From Gracilaria gracilis (taxonomy: Eukaryota > Rhodophyta > Florideophyceae > Gracilariales > Gracilariaceae): DNA of 64,000 nt. Location of the stretch: positions 1-64,000 of the forward strand of contig JARGSG010000128.1 of assembly GCA_030374805.1 (NCBI GenBank), in the 5' to 3' direction. Made by a program: the position numbers and the translations under genes. A model generated the notes under the pieces. It was not told where the DNA came from. It searched no databases and saw only the letters and a program-made list of their open reading frames with translations. Positions 33,569 to 44,588 of the stretch are shown in pieces (position 1 is the stretch's first letter; each line of letters begins with the position of its first letter).

Positions 33569-33580
33569 TGTCTCACTGGG
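33569..33580 (-). repeat. right terminal inverted repeat
   Basis: TGTCTCACTGGG, exact complement of 21682-21693, followed by the duplication GTA at 33581-33583. Confidence 0.9.
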
Positions 33581-35027
33581 GTAAATGAAGTGTAACCCAT
33601 ACCACGTAGGGACGAGTATATTGATTCTTTCAACGAAGCCATGGTGTTTTCAACGTTGGATGCGAACTGGGGGTACTGGCACGTACCCGTTTGACCGGAA
33701 GACCGTGATAAAACAGCCTTCGTCTCCCACTCAGGGTTATACCGCATTTGGACTGAAAAATGCTCCCGCTACCTTTCAGCCCGCTTTGGATATCTTTCTG
33801 GATCGTTTCAAGTGGTGGAGTTGCCTCGTCTACCTTGACGATATCACTATCTTTTCCAGTAATTTGGATAACCACCTGGATCACGTTCGTGAGACCATGA
33901 CCACGTACCGTGATGTGAGAATCTCTCTAAAGTTGAGGAAGTGTGAGTTTTTCCCCGATTCGGTTAAGTATCTGGGGCACATCATCCGTCCAGGACGCTT
34001 AATGGTCGCTGATGCGTGGGTAAAGTAGCTCAAAGAGGCCAAAAACCGGAGAACTCAAACGAAACTTCGCTCCTTTTTAAGGCTATGTAACATCTACCGA
34101 CGATTCATACCGCGCTTTGCAAAGATGGCGGGACATCTCAATGACCTTTTGAAGAAAGGAAAACCACCAAAACTGGGACCCCTTGATCCTGCACAAGCGA
34201 AAGGTTTCGACTCTCTTAGAGAGGCAGCTACCTCTGCACCGAACTTATCGTTGCCGAAGAACGGTTTACCTTATACTGTCAACACGGATTCTAATGAATA
34301 CCAAATCGGGTGTGCGTTGTTTCAAAAACCCCCCGACGGGGAGCGGAAACCCATTGGGTACTGGTCCAGGTCACTCAACGTTCATGAACGGAACTACTCG
34401 GTATCTGAGAAAGAATGTCTCGCCATGGCATGGGCGCTGCTAACGCTTCAACCATATCTCATGGGTGTACACCACACTGTTAATATGGACAACTCCGCAT
34501 TGCGCCGGTTAATGTCCTTTACGGAACCTTCTGGCCGCTTAATGCGATGGAGACTACGGCCCGCCGAATTTGACTACGAAATCGCCTACAAGAAGGAAAG
34601 TTTAAGCGCCCAGGCAGACGCTCTTTCATGCTTAGGAACGGAAGGTGAGGCCTCGCCCGTAGAAGACGATGATGATGATATCCATTGTTTCCTACTCCAG
34701 TATGACTTGGATTACGACATGATTTCGAACGACGTCTGTGACGATATTCTCAAAGCAGACGGTGACGACCCGGACCCTGGTTCGTTTGCGCCAATCACTC
34801 CCGAGGAAAAGATAATTGAAAAGCACGGAGACTCGTTTTTTACGAATATACGCGCCCAGTTAAATGGGGGTGCCGATATCCTTTTTGGGGTTGACTCCCA
34901 AGGTTACTTGGTAAGGACCGTCCGGCCTTCTTCACAAATCGTGGTTTCACATTCCCTCCAATCAACAGTTCTACATCTCTCTCACTTTTCGAGGTCGGCT
35001 GCTCACCCTGGTGCAAGGAGACTTTAA
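33581..35027 (+). pseudogene. gypsy-2 reverse transcriptase (after the insertion) and RNase H
   Basis: The frame left at 21681 resumes with NEV, then a TAA in place of the usual Tyr codon, and PIPRRDEYIDSFNEAM. The domain continues with TLDANWGYWHVPV, FGLKNAPATFQPALDIFLD, the intact palm motif LVYLDDITIFSSNL and LRKCEFFPDSVKYLGHII. A TAG at 34026 separates this from 34080-35027, which holds the thumb and RNase H (NTDSNEYQIGCALFQ, VSEKECLAMAWAL, QADALSCL) and the first His pair of the integrase. Confidence 0.9.
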
Positions 35028-36073
35028 ACGACATTACGTCGGGATTTCTGCTGGCCCGCATGAGCGTTCGATTGCTACGCAATTGTGCGCTCGAGTGCTC
35101 ACTGTGCTATAGAACGAGTTAAACTACGACGCCATGTGAAGAAGTTAACCCTGTTCCCGGCACGGGCCCCTCTTGAGCTTGTGGCCATCGATATTCTCGG
35201 TGAGTTCCTCCGGACTTCCCGCAGAAACAAATACCTTCTCGTCATAACGGGCCGCTTTTATTAACTAGTTCGGACGATCCAGTTGAAAAAGATTACCGCA
35301 CGAAGCGTCGTCGAAGCCTTTGTAGACACTGGGCTTTAGTTTACGGCCAACCGGTTATTCTCCTTTCGGACAACGGACCGCAATTTGTTGCGAGGGTTTT
35401 CCAGGATGTCTGCAGGATACTCAATGTAAATAATTTGTTCACAACGACGTATCACCCATAATGTAATGGGCAAGTGGAACGGTGTAACCGGATGTTGTTG
35501 TCCGCGTTGCGTGCGTACAAGATTGATCAACTCCGAACATGGGACTTGTACACCGATGCGGTAACTTATGCGTACAACACGAAGGCTCACAGAGTTACTG
35601 GTTTATCTACTTTTGAACTAGTCCTCTCACGGCCACCACCGCCGGTTGCAGTTGAACCTCAGCTGACGCTGAATACGCTCCTGTCTACGACTGATCATTA
35701 CATTCAATGGAAGAATTGGCCCACCACAATGGGTCCCGTCGCGAAATCCACGATGGCGAAGTCTCAACTCGCTTACAAGCAAAAATTTGATGCCCGAATC
35801 CGTCGACCACTTCCCTGGATAAAGAGAGGACAATTCGTTTTTGTCAGGAAGGAATACTACAACCCTGAAAAGGAGAAACGCCACAAACTCTCGACTATCG
35901 TGGATAATCCCTACAAGGTCATCTCAGCGAACGAAGACACAGTGGTATTGAAAGTGGGTAATACCCACGAACGCTTTACACGTGATGGCGTGGTACAAGG
36001 CCCCAACCCGAGCACGGAAGTTATCACTAACGCCCGAGCTCCGAATGGTCACTCCAACAACACTTCCCTATGA
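35028..36073 (+). pseudogene. gypsy-2 integrase
   Basis: The zinc-binding region and first catalytic Asp (ELVAIDILGEFL near 35180) are readable, with stops at about 35025, 35060 and 35263. The second Asp lies in a SDNGPQFVAR-like block near 35357 in a shifted frame. 35474-36073 is open and covers the region after the catalytic Glu (ERCNRMLLSALRAYK) through VTYAYNTKAHRVTGLSTFEL and the GPY-like end (VDNPYKVISANEDTVVLKV). Confidence 0.85.
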
Positions 36074-37518
36074 AGGCATGGCTTTCTATCCAAAAGAAGT
36101 TGCGCAGCCCTCTCGTGGACTTTCAGACCTACCGATTATATCGAAGCTACCCAATTCTGGGGATTCCCCGAATCTAATTCGCTCTCGATTTCGAGCGGCT
36201 GTCGAGCCGCAATCAAGCGTGAAATTAGCACCCCACGTCGCTCCAACTAAGGAAGGGAGACAATAGACCGCTTGTTAGCGAAGGCCACACCATTGTCGTG
36301 ATCTACTGCTCGTGCCTCACGGGGACCTGAAGTGGAAAAGCCTCCTGGCTCCGTCCATGACGGTTCTGGAACAGATATTCCGGTTGCCGGATCTGCTGCT
36401 CTGCAACGTTGACACTACCCTGAATGCCCAACCCTCGGTAGAGGACAGCACTCTTGTCAACGAGACTACTCCACCGGATACCGATGTGGCTCCACCTCAG
36501 CCTGCTGGAAATGACTCCTCTGTCAAGGAAGTGTCGTCAGAAGATGCTGTTCGACAACCTCCAGTACAGGAGAGAAGAGTTGGTCTTTCTCGTAGGGCAC
36601 CGTGGACACAGTCGAAAAGGAGCCTGATCAGCTCGCCTCCGAAAGGAAGTATGAACACAGGACACCTGGATATTCACTTGAGAGATTCAGCGGATGCTCC
36701 GCCGTCGCTTACTGTCCAAGACGTGCGCACCTCAACCCGCCACGAAGGCGCAAACGAAAGAAGTCACCGCAGACCCTGGGGTAGAGAACACCCCTAGTCA
36801 GGAAAGTTCAACACACGATGAAGGGGGAAACTTTCACTGCCATGCGGGCGCGGATGACTCAGCATCCCCACTCGTCCAGGAGGGTCTTCCAAGTACCCGT
36901 CAGAACAGTGCAAGCTACCCAAACTGGCTGCACACTGTAAAAGGGCAGTCTCAAGCCCCATAAAAGGAGAGCAGCCCCTCCGCACGTGCAGGAGAGCCAA
37001 ACGGAAACGTATCACGTGGCACGCGCCGTGCACCACCACACAGTGGGAGCTCTCCGTCGCAACGTGGCATTGCTGTCATCACCCACCAAGCTAGGTCATG
37101 TGAACCGGCGCGGGCCGTTGCCACCGAACCGCCTCTTCTTCGCAAACCGTCGCGCACAGGACAAGGTCGGCCTAGCATCCGTGCGTCCGGAACCCAGCCA
37201 CCTGTTGAAAAATCACCCTCGCAGAGGAGTCCAGCCCCCTCAGTTGAAACAGGCTCTGCTCCTCCGTCACTGGCGTCAGACCTACAGCCCATGCTGGTAC
37301 CATTACCGGCAACGCCGTCAGGAACCACCGTGGATCGGGCGAACGCAGGACCCTCAAAGCGTGATATTCACCCGCAGGAGTTTGTCATCGATCGTATGGT
37401 CGCGCATAGCTATCAACCTGATGGTTATATCCATTACCAAGTTCATTGGTATGGATACCCGCTGTCTAGTGACATGGACGAACCGGGGGAACATTTACCA
37501 CGATCGAAGATCGTGTAG
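36074..37518 (+). pseudogene. gypsy-2 Ser/Pro-rich tail and chromodomain
   Basis: A long variable linker (36074-37290) in broken frames. Then 37291-37518 encodes EFVIDRMVAHSYQPDGY, IHYQVHWYGYP and DEPGEHLPRSKIV, the chromodomain also found at 7251-7559 in gypsy-1. It probably targets integration to marked chromatin. Confidence 0.75.
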
Positions 37519-37735
37519 TACCACAGTAACGAAAGTACACAGTACGATCAACCATGCCCTCGTGGGAAAACAAACCGATCGGATCGGACCACGACATTGC
37601 CCTCACAAACACTTCGCTGTGACACCGTCGTCATGCTCCTTGATACCCAGGAAGACGTGAAGCTCAGGAAGAGATAAAACGCGCCGTTAGGCGACCTCAG
37701 AAGAGAATAAGAACCCCTAGGACAGGGAGGATGGC

Positions 37736-37800
37736 ACCTCGAGAAGAGAAGATGAAGGAGAAGCCACGAGAAGAGAAGATGAAAAAGAAGAGAGAAGATA
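37736..37800 (+). other. internal purine-rich tract of gypsy-2
   Basis: Nearly pure A/G on the plus strand, built of two to three copies of a gagaagagaagatgaa-like unit. It lies between the chromodomain and the end of the antisense ORF. It could serve as a second primer for plus-strand synthesis (central polypurine tract) or be a simple repeat. Confidence 0.4.
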
Positions 37801-37915
37801 AAATTTGGCCAGGAAGATCTGAGTTTTCTCAAGTCACTCGGTCTTAATTTAAGTAAATTGTCCCCCGGCACTCGGGAAGACAACCGCTAAGTGTAGAAGG
37901 GAGCTGACCTTCCCC

Positions 37916-39493
37916 TCACGAGAAAGGTCGAGCACCCCCCTGTGATCCAGGAGGGTAGCCTTGAGGCTTTAGCTGTGCCAGTATCGCCGCCCGCAGTTGC
38001 GTGATATCGCCGGACGCTCCGGAAGCGCCCACCCCGAGTTTCACAAGGAACTGGGAGATGATGGATGCGCGGTCAGGCCCAGCAGCGGTGGCACCCACTG
38101 CCCCACCTCCTACTGGAGCTGTGTGAAAATGACCACCACCGTGAGACGTACCCACGTTGGGAGCCTGATCCAACACACCGATGTTTGAAGCCCGGTGCAC
38201 GACCGCGGGAGATAACCCAGATGACCCCGGAGCAGTATACGCCGGCTGGTTAGAACCCTCAGCTTGAGGAAGTTGACCGCCGTCGCTGGCGATGCCGACC
38301 CCAGAAATCTGAGGTTCGTTGTCAACCATCGAATCTGGGCCTTCGTGAGGTTGGAAGTATCCGTCTGTGACGATGTAATCCGTCGGATGTCCCGGTGGAA
38401 CTGCACGTTCCCGATGGTAGGGAGCCGTAGCCTCCATTTTGGAGATGAATCTCCTTTCCACAGGGTCATAGAACATATAGTCAGGCGCATACGGAGTTCG
38501 ACGTCCCGGAGACCTGTCAGCAGGGTTAGTGCCTTGGTGACGACCGCTCCAAGCGAGAGGTACTGCATTCCAGTCGACCTGGTTCATCGCGTCCAGGAGA
38601 GAGATCACTTCATTTTAGTTACCGGCTCCGCCGAGCACAAGGGAGAGATACAATGAACGGATTCCGTTGCACACCCGCGGTTGGAGGTACCACATTCGGA
38701 ACTGGTCGTACACCTCGAAAAAAAGATACGCCGCACAGCGAGCCACCCACTCGGTTAGGATGACAGACCATCTCCGGGAGAACGGATTGGTGCACAACCG
38801 ACTATCGATGTAGGTGAAACACGGCGGAAGCTCTATATAGCAGCCCCGGCAGGCTTCGTACACCGCCCACATTCGTGGCAGAGAAACATAGCGTCCACGC
38901 ATGTACTGCGGTCGGATCTTCTCGGATTTCACGTTTTCATACGGTATCATATACCCGAATCGGGATCATGCGAGACGTTCGAAACGGATCATCTGCAAGA
39001 AGGTAAACCGCGGAAAGCGACGGAGGGGACGGAATTCAGCACGAAGTATCGGTCTCACCCAACAGAGATAGTTCTGGTTCACCCCCGCTGGAGGATCCCG
39101 CTCCGGAATGGAGGGAGCCAACGCTGCAAGTTGGTCGCAATAGCCGATTTCTCCTTGTATGCGATAGAAGGCCACGTCAAAACGGTGTTCCTCGGGAACA
39201 CGAAACTCCGAAGGCGTTCTGTAAAGCCACTGGTAGGCGAGACGGATCATCGCAGTTTTGGCTTGGGCGCCGCTCTGGCCACGTTGATGAACCACTACGT
39301 GGACCGGCACGGCTACCCTGGTACGCCACTCGAAGCTCATGGTTTCCCAGATATGGAGGTAACCCGGGAGTAAACTGCTGCCATCCGCGTACTGCTCGAT
39401 GGAACCATCGTTCTGCACCATTGTGGGGTGAAACCAAGGCGCACCGCGATAGCGCGCAGGTTGTTCTCGTGGATCCACGTTGACCAGTTCATC
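37916..39493 (-). pseudogene. antisense ORF (aORF) of gypsy-2, unknown function
   Basis: A single minus-strand frame of 526 codons with only two internal stops (38966-38968 and 38615-38617), ending at 37916-37918. It is antisense to gag-pol and homologous to 5256-7025 in gypsy-1. Matching blocks: WFHPTMVQ..YADGSS with FHPKAV..YADG; FYRIQGEIGYC with LYRTQGEISYC; EACRGCYIELPP with EVCRGCYVELPP; VILTEWVARCAAYL..EVYDQF with the same block; ISQFLVKLGVGASGASGDI with ISQFLRGVG..ASGDV. The middle-to-C-terminal part is Gly/Pro/His-rich and poorly conserved. A TAA at 39494-39496 limits the frame upstream, so the real N-terminus may be further away and lost. No known domain is recognised. Confidence 0.75.
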
Positions 39494-39874
39494 TTAAGAT
39501 GGAAGATTAATCTCCATCGGCGCTTGAGGGATGACGTTCGGAGCGGTGGAGGACTCAGCCAGCGCGTTGCCGTGATGAGATCCCGAAGTGAGCAAAGGAG
39601 CCGTCTGGAACTCAGAGAAGAACCCCTGCGCAGGTTAATTCGATCCGCCCAGCGGAGTTCCGCCGAAGTTGTTCGGATTGCTCATCGCAGAAGCGGAAAA
39701 ACTGGTTGAGAAGGTGAGGAACGGCGCGGTACAGGCAAGAGGTTGTCGTCTGCGTACAGGAGTTGGAACGTGTATGGGAGTCAGGCACTAGATGCGTCAT
39801 CGCTCGAAGCGGCTTGGATTTTATCCACAACCATGGTGCGCCGTGAAACCTCTTACGAGTTAGTCTTGCACCCT

Positions 39875-39887
39875 AAAGAGGGCGAGA
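39875..39887 (+). promoter_or_regulatory. polypurine tract of gypsy-2
   Basis: AAAGAGGGCGAGA directly before the 3' LTR. Confidence 0.6.
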
Positions 39888-40709
39888 TGAAGTGCAACGC
39901 GTTCTCGCAGAGTTCACCGCGGATGCGAGTCATATGGATATGAAGGAGCTGCACCCCAGGGAAGGGAATTATGACTAGTTTGTTAACCCATAGTTCATGG
40001 TGGAAGGACCCCAATTGGTATTGGTTATGAGTGCCGTGGAATTGAGTAGGAGAATACATGTGTACGTGTGCAGGCCGCCCTTTTTTGGGTTACATTAGAT
40101 TATTTCTATCTATATATTTATTTATTTATTATTACACTACCGTGCAGGACTGCCGACCAGCACTACTTAGGTGTGTGAGCTCGGGCAGTGCCGCTCAAGT
40201 TAACGCGAACAAGCCAGTGTTTGGCTCTGACCCAGAAACCCCTGGTGCACGATATCCTTCTTGCGGAGAGTTGGCTCCTTGAGTAGGACTAGTCATCCAC
40301 CTCGTGAAGCCAAAAGCACGACTCGTCGCCCATAGGGCGCGTGTACCCAGTGTATCTGTACTATTTTTGTCGCTGTTTAACAGGTGTCGCTCACCCCGAT
40401 TACCGGTGTTGTTTGTTTGCCCTTGCCTCATTTGTCTTATCGGTTCTCGCGTTCTGCGGTCAACGGAAACACTTTTGCAAGGATCGTCCACCTTGAGTGA
40501 CGTCATCGATCCACCTCACAGTGTACCTTTTCAACCTCGACTTTTCGGCTGCCTGCCACCCTCGCTTTGCTCGTCCAGATGGTGGGTCCCGGTCTTACAC
40601 CCGGTTAACGCACCCATCCCACGAAGGGTTCTGTTTATTCAGCTACCGCACCTGGAAGGAAGATACCCGACGTTTTCGTGTGTTCCTTTTCGTCTTGGTT
40701 TGTGCCACA
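39888..40709 (+). repeat. gypsy-2 3' LTR
   Basis: Starts tgaagtgcaacgcg and ends gtttgtgccaca, followed by the target duplication GTTTT. Full-length match to 17037-17850. Confidence 0.9.
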
Positions 40710-40714
40710 GTTTT

Positions 40715-41793
40715 GGCATACGTTTTGCTCCCGAAACATGTATGACTGAACGATATAATTCAATAGGCTACGAGTAAAATTGCATAAAAAATGGTAACTA
40801 TTTTTTTTTAAGGTTTTATGATTTTAAACTAGAAATAAAAATTCTGACGCCAAATTGGCCAAAAATTTTGTCACTCTGTAATTAAAGGCATTTAAAATGT
40901 TATATATATATAAATGAAATTATCGAAATCAAAAAACGTGATCGCAAACCTTCTACTGCTATAGAAAAATGGATATTAGCTCAATATTGCAAGCGAATTT
41001 TATTTATTACAGCTAGACGAGCAGCAAGGGCTGGTGGTCTGCAGACTCACCACAATTGCTAAGACAATGGCAATTTATGACGCTTGTACATAAAATAATC
41101 AGATTCTATTCAAAAACAATAATAATATTTAATGTTTTTTAAAATATGCACTGTGTCAAACGGCACATTTTATTTTCTTTTAGGATACACTTTGTGATTG
41201 CAATATTTTATAGCCAATATGTCACAATGCAAAACCAAAAAGCATATATGTTATGCTATATTTTGGATGCATAGTGCAATGAGTGTAAAACATCATTATG
41301 CTTCCCCTCAACTGCCCCATCTAGTGCCAATATTTTGATGCTGTGAAAGTTTACACATTTCTTCTCATTGGTGGATAATTTTTGCTTACTTTGCAGTCAA
41401 TAATACGATATAAAGTAGAACGTGTGCATGCATTTGTCAATAATTGGATTCTTCTTGGTAGGTAGTAAAATATTTTTTCTTTGATCAATTGGAGACTCTG
41501 TTTGATTTCTGTAGAGTTCAGACACGATAATGTAACTGTTTCTTTCTGGAGGTAAAGAACACTATTGGAGCTTTGAAAATTTGTTACGAGAAGCTTGCTT
41601 CTCTAGACCTCAGTCGGTATTCATCGATTTCTCCTCGAAAACAACTTTGTTCAAAGAACACAGAGTCGTCAATAGATAACCAATCATTCGTTTATATAAC
41701 CCAAATAAAGAAATATCTGACTTCTAATCAAATCCTACAGTAATCTGTAGATCACAATTGCTTCGTCACGCAGCCAACATATTACGCAGTTAC
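40715..41793. other. AT-rich interval without recognised gene
   Basis: Right flank of gypsy-2. Strongly AT-rich with short TA repeats near 40900. It may be the downstream half of the PIF/Harbinger transposon that follows, but I found no convincing terminal inverted repeat. Confidence 0.4.
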
Positions 41794-43183
41794 TCAGTCT
41801 AATAGTATATAGGTCGATCCCACAAGATGTGAGTAAACCAGGCTCGGTGTCGGTAAAGTGTTTTCGTCGGAGTTCGAATCGACGTTGAGAGCATCAGATA
41901 AATCTAGAACAGTCTTGTACCTGTTCCGCTCCAAATAGTGTCCTACCTCTTGCCGTTGCTCGTTTGTAGAATCTCCCAGAACCTTTGTTAAACGGCGTTT
42001 GCTATAGCGATCACGAGCTTCCTGTAGAGCTCTCTCGCCATTCACTCCAATAGTGTACAGTCGATTTTGCGATTTGCGAAAAAACTCTCCATCTTCCATT
42101 CGCAACGGATTTCTTAGAACATGATAGTTCGTTATGGCCAGCAAAAACCTGAAAAAATATGCAGATTAGATCGCTCCCATTTCCATTTTGATCCAACCAA
42201 ACTCCATAGACTTTGCATTCTCCCAAAGTAGTTTTCAATAATAATGCGGTCCCCAGAAATAATTCTATTACGGCGACTATCCAAGAAACTAAGAAAGCCA
42301 TTTTGAGGTTTTTTTTTGGTATAACACATCGAACGAATCTTTCCATTCCAACATAGCCTTTGTCCATGATTACCGCCCATGATTCCAAACTGCTTTCGTT
42401 CGTGTCTTCCTTAAAGTCTAACTGATTATCGGCCAGAGTTTTTCTTAACGCATCATAATGAAATTTGATATTATCCTGAAATATAGCAGAGTCAGCCACA
42501 GATTCTGGCTGTGGAGGATAACAGTTTATGGCCAAGCCACAGGATAGCACAGACACTTCTACCTTTTGTCCATATAATTTGTGCTTTCCACTGCAAAACT
42601 TCTTACCTTCTTCCATAGAGCAAAGAGGACGATTGCCATGCAAAAAAATTAGGTCAGTTTCATATCGAGCACGTGGAAAATTTTTGAAGAGCTTATTTTT
42701 TGGTGTGAGATAGAACATCTGAAAAGGCTCTTCAATTTCGACGACATAGTCTACATAAAATTCAGTTTCATAAAGCCTGATAAATGTGGTTACTGCTCTT
42801 TGAAACGCAGCTGTCTTCATGCGGAATAAGCGGGCAAGTGAATCCCATGTTCCACCCACCTTACAAACTGTTAAAGTGATAAACAGAATGTCAAAGCAAG
42901 AAATTGAAGACTTATTTCCACGCCCCTTTTTCCAAGATGAGGTTATAAACTTTTCTGACCTTTTGAAGAGGTACTCAAGTTCATTTTTCGTAAAATTGAC
43001 CATATTCATTATTTCCGTGTCACCTTCAGCTTCAAAGAATATATCAAATATCGGATGTTCTGAACCTCCGTCTTCGTCAGAATCATAGTATTTTTCTTCT
43101 GAAAACTGTTGTATTTCATCTTCACGAGCTTTTCCTACTTCTGGAATATACTGAAGTGCTTTCTTTGCATGTTCCTGGCCCAT
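41794..43183 (-). pseudogene. PIF/Harbinger transposase
   Basis: 42011-43183 holds the N-terminal region with an acidic stretch, the helical DNA-binding part (CFDILFITLTVCKVGGTWDS) and the DDE_Tnp_4 core: KLYGQKVEVSVLSCGLAINC, PESVADSAIF and VIMDKGYVGMERF, giving the first catalytic acidic residues. The C-terminal part is in other frames: 42132-42380 with GDRIIIENYFGRM (last catalytic Glu) and 41794-42144 with LLAITNYHVLRNPLR. At least two frameshifts, near 42300 and 42140; the first adjoins a run of T at about 42308. The remnant at 655-1305 is a relative. Harbinger elements usually encode a second Myb-like protein; none is visible here. Confidence 0.85.
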
Positions 43184-44210
43184 ATCAATTTGTTCTCCAA
43201 ACGTCCTCCTGTACAGAAATTTTGTCTCTGTGAAAATGGGACGTAGACGATCAGAGGGTATCTAGAATGCGATACTGAACAAATTCTACGCAACTGAGAA
43301 TGTTGGACATTTCTATAAACGAGAGACATATCTACACAAAACTTAGTCATCTATACATGTGCGACCATTCTATGGCTGTGATGATTCTCTGAATATATGG
43401 CTGTGCTCACAAAATAGGCGACGATATGAGTTGTCAAAGAAAGTTCCCTAAAACCATACAATTCTTAGAGAAATGTGTGGTTCTTGTTTATGTAATGTGT
43501 CGTATCATATTTGTATTAGTTTATGAGGAAGTATTGACATATAATCAAAGAACGCTGATTTGGAACAAATGTATCACTTTGCTATTCAAAATGCAGTTTT
43601 TGCAACAAAGCTCAAATTTCCCAAACCCTCCAGACCACGGACTTGATCAGTTCGTGTTCAAACAATCTACAGCAGGACTACCAAATCTGAACTCAATATA
43701 AGGTTCAGAAGCACGGAGCTTCTTCAGTTCTGTCCGCGTGGACTGAGTGTAATAAACACGAAGTGTTGAAGTTTCCCGCATTTCCCCACATATGCGCAGC
43801 CTCCTCACCTTGGTACATCCTGAATTGTGCCTTACCACAAGCGTGCCAGGAGTGCACCAGGCATAACATCGCTTGGATGAGTTATCCACCCAAAATTCAA
43901 GTGCCACAAGTCTGTAGTGGCAACATTTTTTGTGGATGGCGGCGGAAATATGCCAAGTGGGGGGGGGGGGGGGAGTGATGTTTCGGGCTCTGAATCTTCT
44001 GTCTCTTGCCCCAATATATTCACTCAATACTCAACACATCTCTACGACTCTTTTGAGACTTGCTTTGACCCTTTCGATACACACATGCTGTTTGACGCAT
44101 CCCCTAAACGTCTCGTTTTGTATGAAAAAGATGTTTTGTTCTCCACAAATATCAGGCAAAAAGAATTCCGAAACCCTCGATGCACGTGCACCAAGATGTT
44201 AAAAATGAAA
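43184..44210. other. no gene recognised; contains a 15-base G run
   Basis: Possible 5' part of the Harbinger element followed by flanking DNA. A homopolymer of 15 G lies at 43959-43973. Short ORFs across it are low-complexity artefacts. Confidence 0.45.
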
Positions 44211-44341
44211 TGGGTTGACGCTTGACCCCCAGGAGGAGTTGAGCACTCGCCGTCGCCGGCCGTCCTTTATTTTGCACGCAGAGTGGAACGTGTGGACACT
44301 ATGGCACGTTCCACTTTGTGGCCAGGACTACGTCACTCACA
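44211..44341 (-). repeat. copia 3' LTR
   Basis: 131 bases, plus-strand start tgggttgacgc and end gtcactcaca. It matches 50275-50405 with one visible difference (ccactttgtgg against ccacttggtgg), so the insertion is fairly young. Confidence 0.92.
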
Positions 44342-44588
44342 CCGTCCCTCGCAAACATGCTCGTAGAGCGATGAATTGCGCATAAACTATTCTACACTAT
44401 AAACCAAAAATGGCTGCCGTTAAAAACCTTTACCGCAGTAAAACCCAGTAGGAAAAAACCTGCGTGTCTAAGGAAAAGGTATAGCACCATACAAATTTCC
44501 ACTCGAAAGACACCTATGGTCACCAATACAAAAGACAAAGCAAAAACATAGGGGTTATATAGGTTAGTAATCAAACAAATTTCAAGCG

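Larger units (their letters stand above)
21682..33580 (-). mobile_element. CACTA-like DNA transposon with acquired sequences
   Basis: Bounded by perfect 12-bp inverted ends, CCCAGTGAGACA at 21682-21693 and its complement at 33569-33580. It is flanked by the 3-bp duplication GTA (21679-21681, 33581-33583), the size typical of CACTA/EnSpm elements. Both ends have GGATGTCC/GGATATCC-like subterminal motifs. Deleting the insert with one GTA restores the reverse transcriptase reading of gypsy-2. It carries a Transposase_21 type transposase on the minus strand, a divergent ORF, and about 6 kb of sequence that looks acquired (LRR fragment, acyl-CoA synthetase pieces, LINE tail, membrane protein gene). 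Confidence 0.88.
17032..40714 (+). mobile_element. Ty3/gypsy element gypsy-2, split by a CACTA-like insertion
   Basis: A full-length decayed element in plus orientation. LTRs are 17037-17850 and 39888-40709; the target duplication GTTTT is at 17032-17036 and 40710-40714. After removal of the 11.9-kb insertion (21682-33580 plus one GTA) it is about 11.8 kb, close to gypsy-1 (11.4 kb). It has the same order: gag, protease, reverse transcriptase, RNase H, integrase, chromodomain, antisense ORF. Its zinc knuckle, protease active site and YLDD are intact, but stops and frameshifts are common, so it is not autonomous. Confidence 0.93.

Noticed and set aside
36951..37328. Minus-strand ORF of 125 codons opposite the gypsy-2 tail
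   Set aside because: It lies opposite the variable linker before the chromodomain and I saw no counterpart in gypsy-1.
43917..44225. Plus-strand ORF with a Gly tract
   Set aside because: The Gly run is the 15-base G homopolymer; the rest shows no motif and the ORF ends inside the copia LTR.
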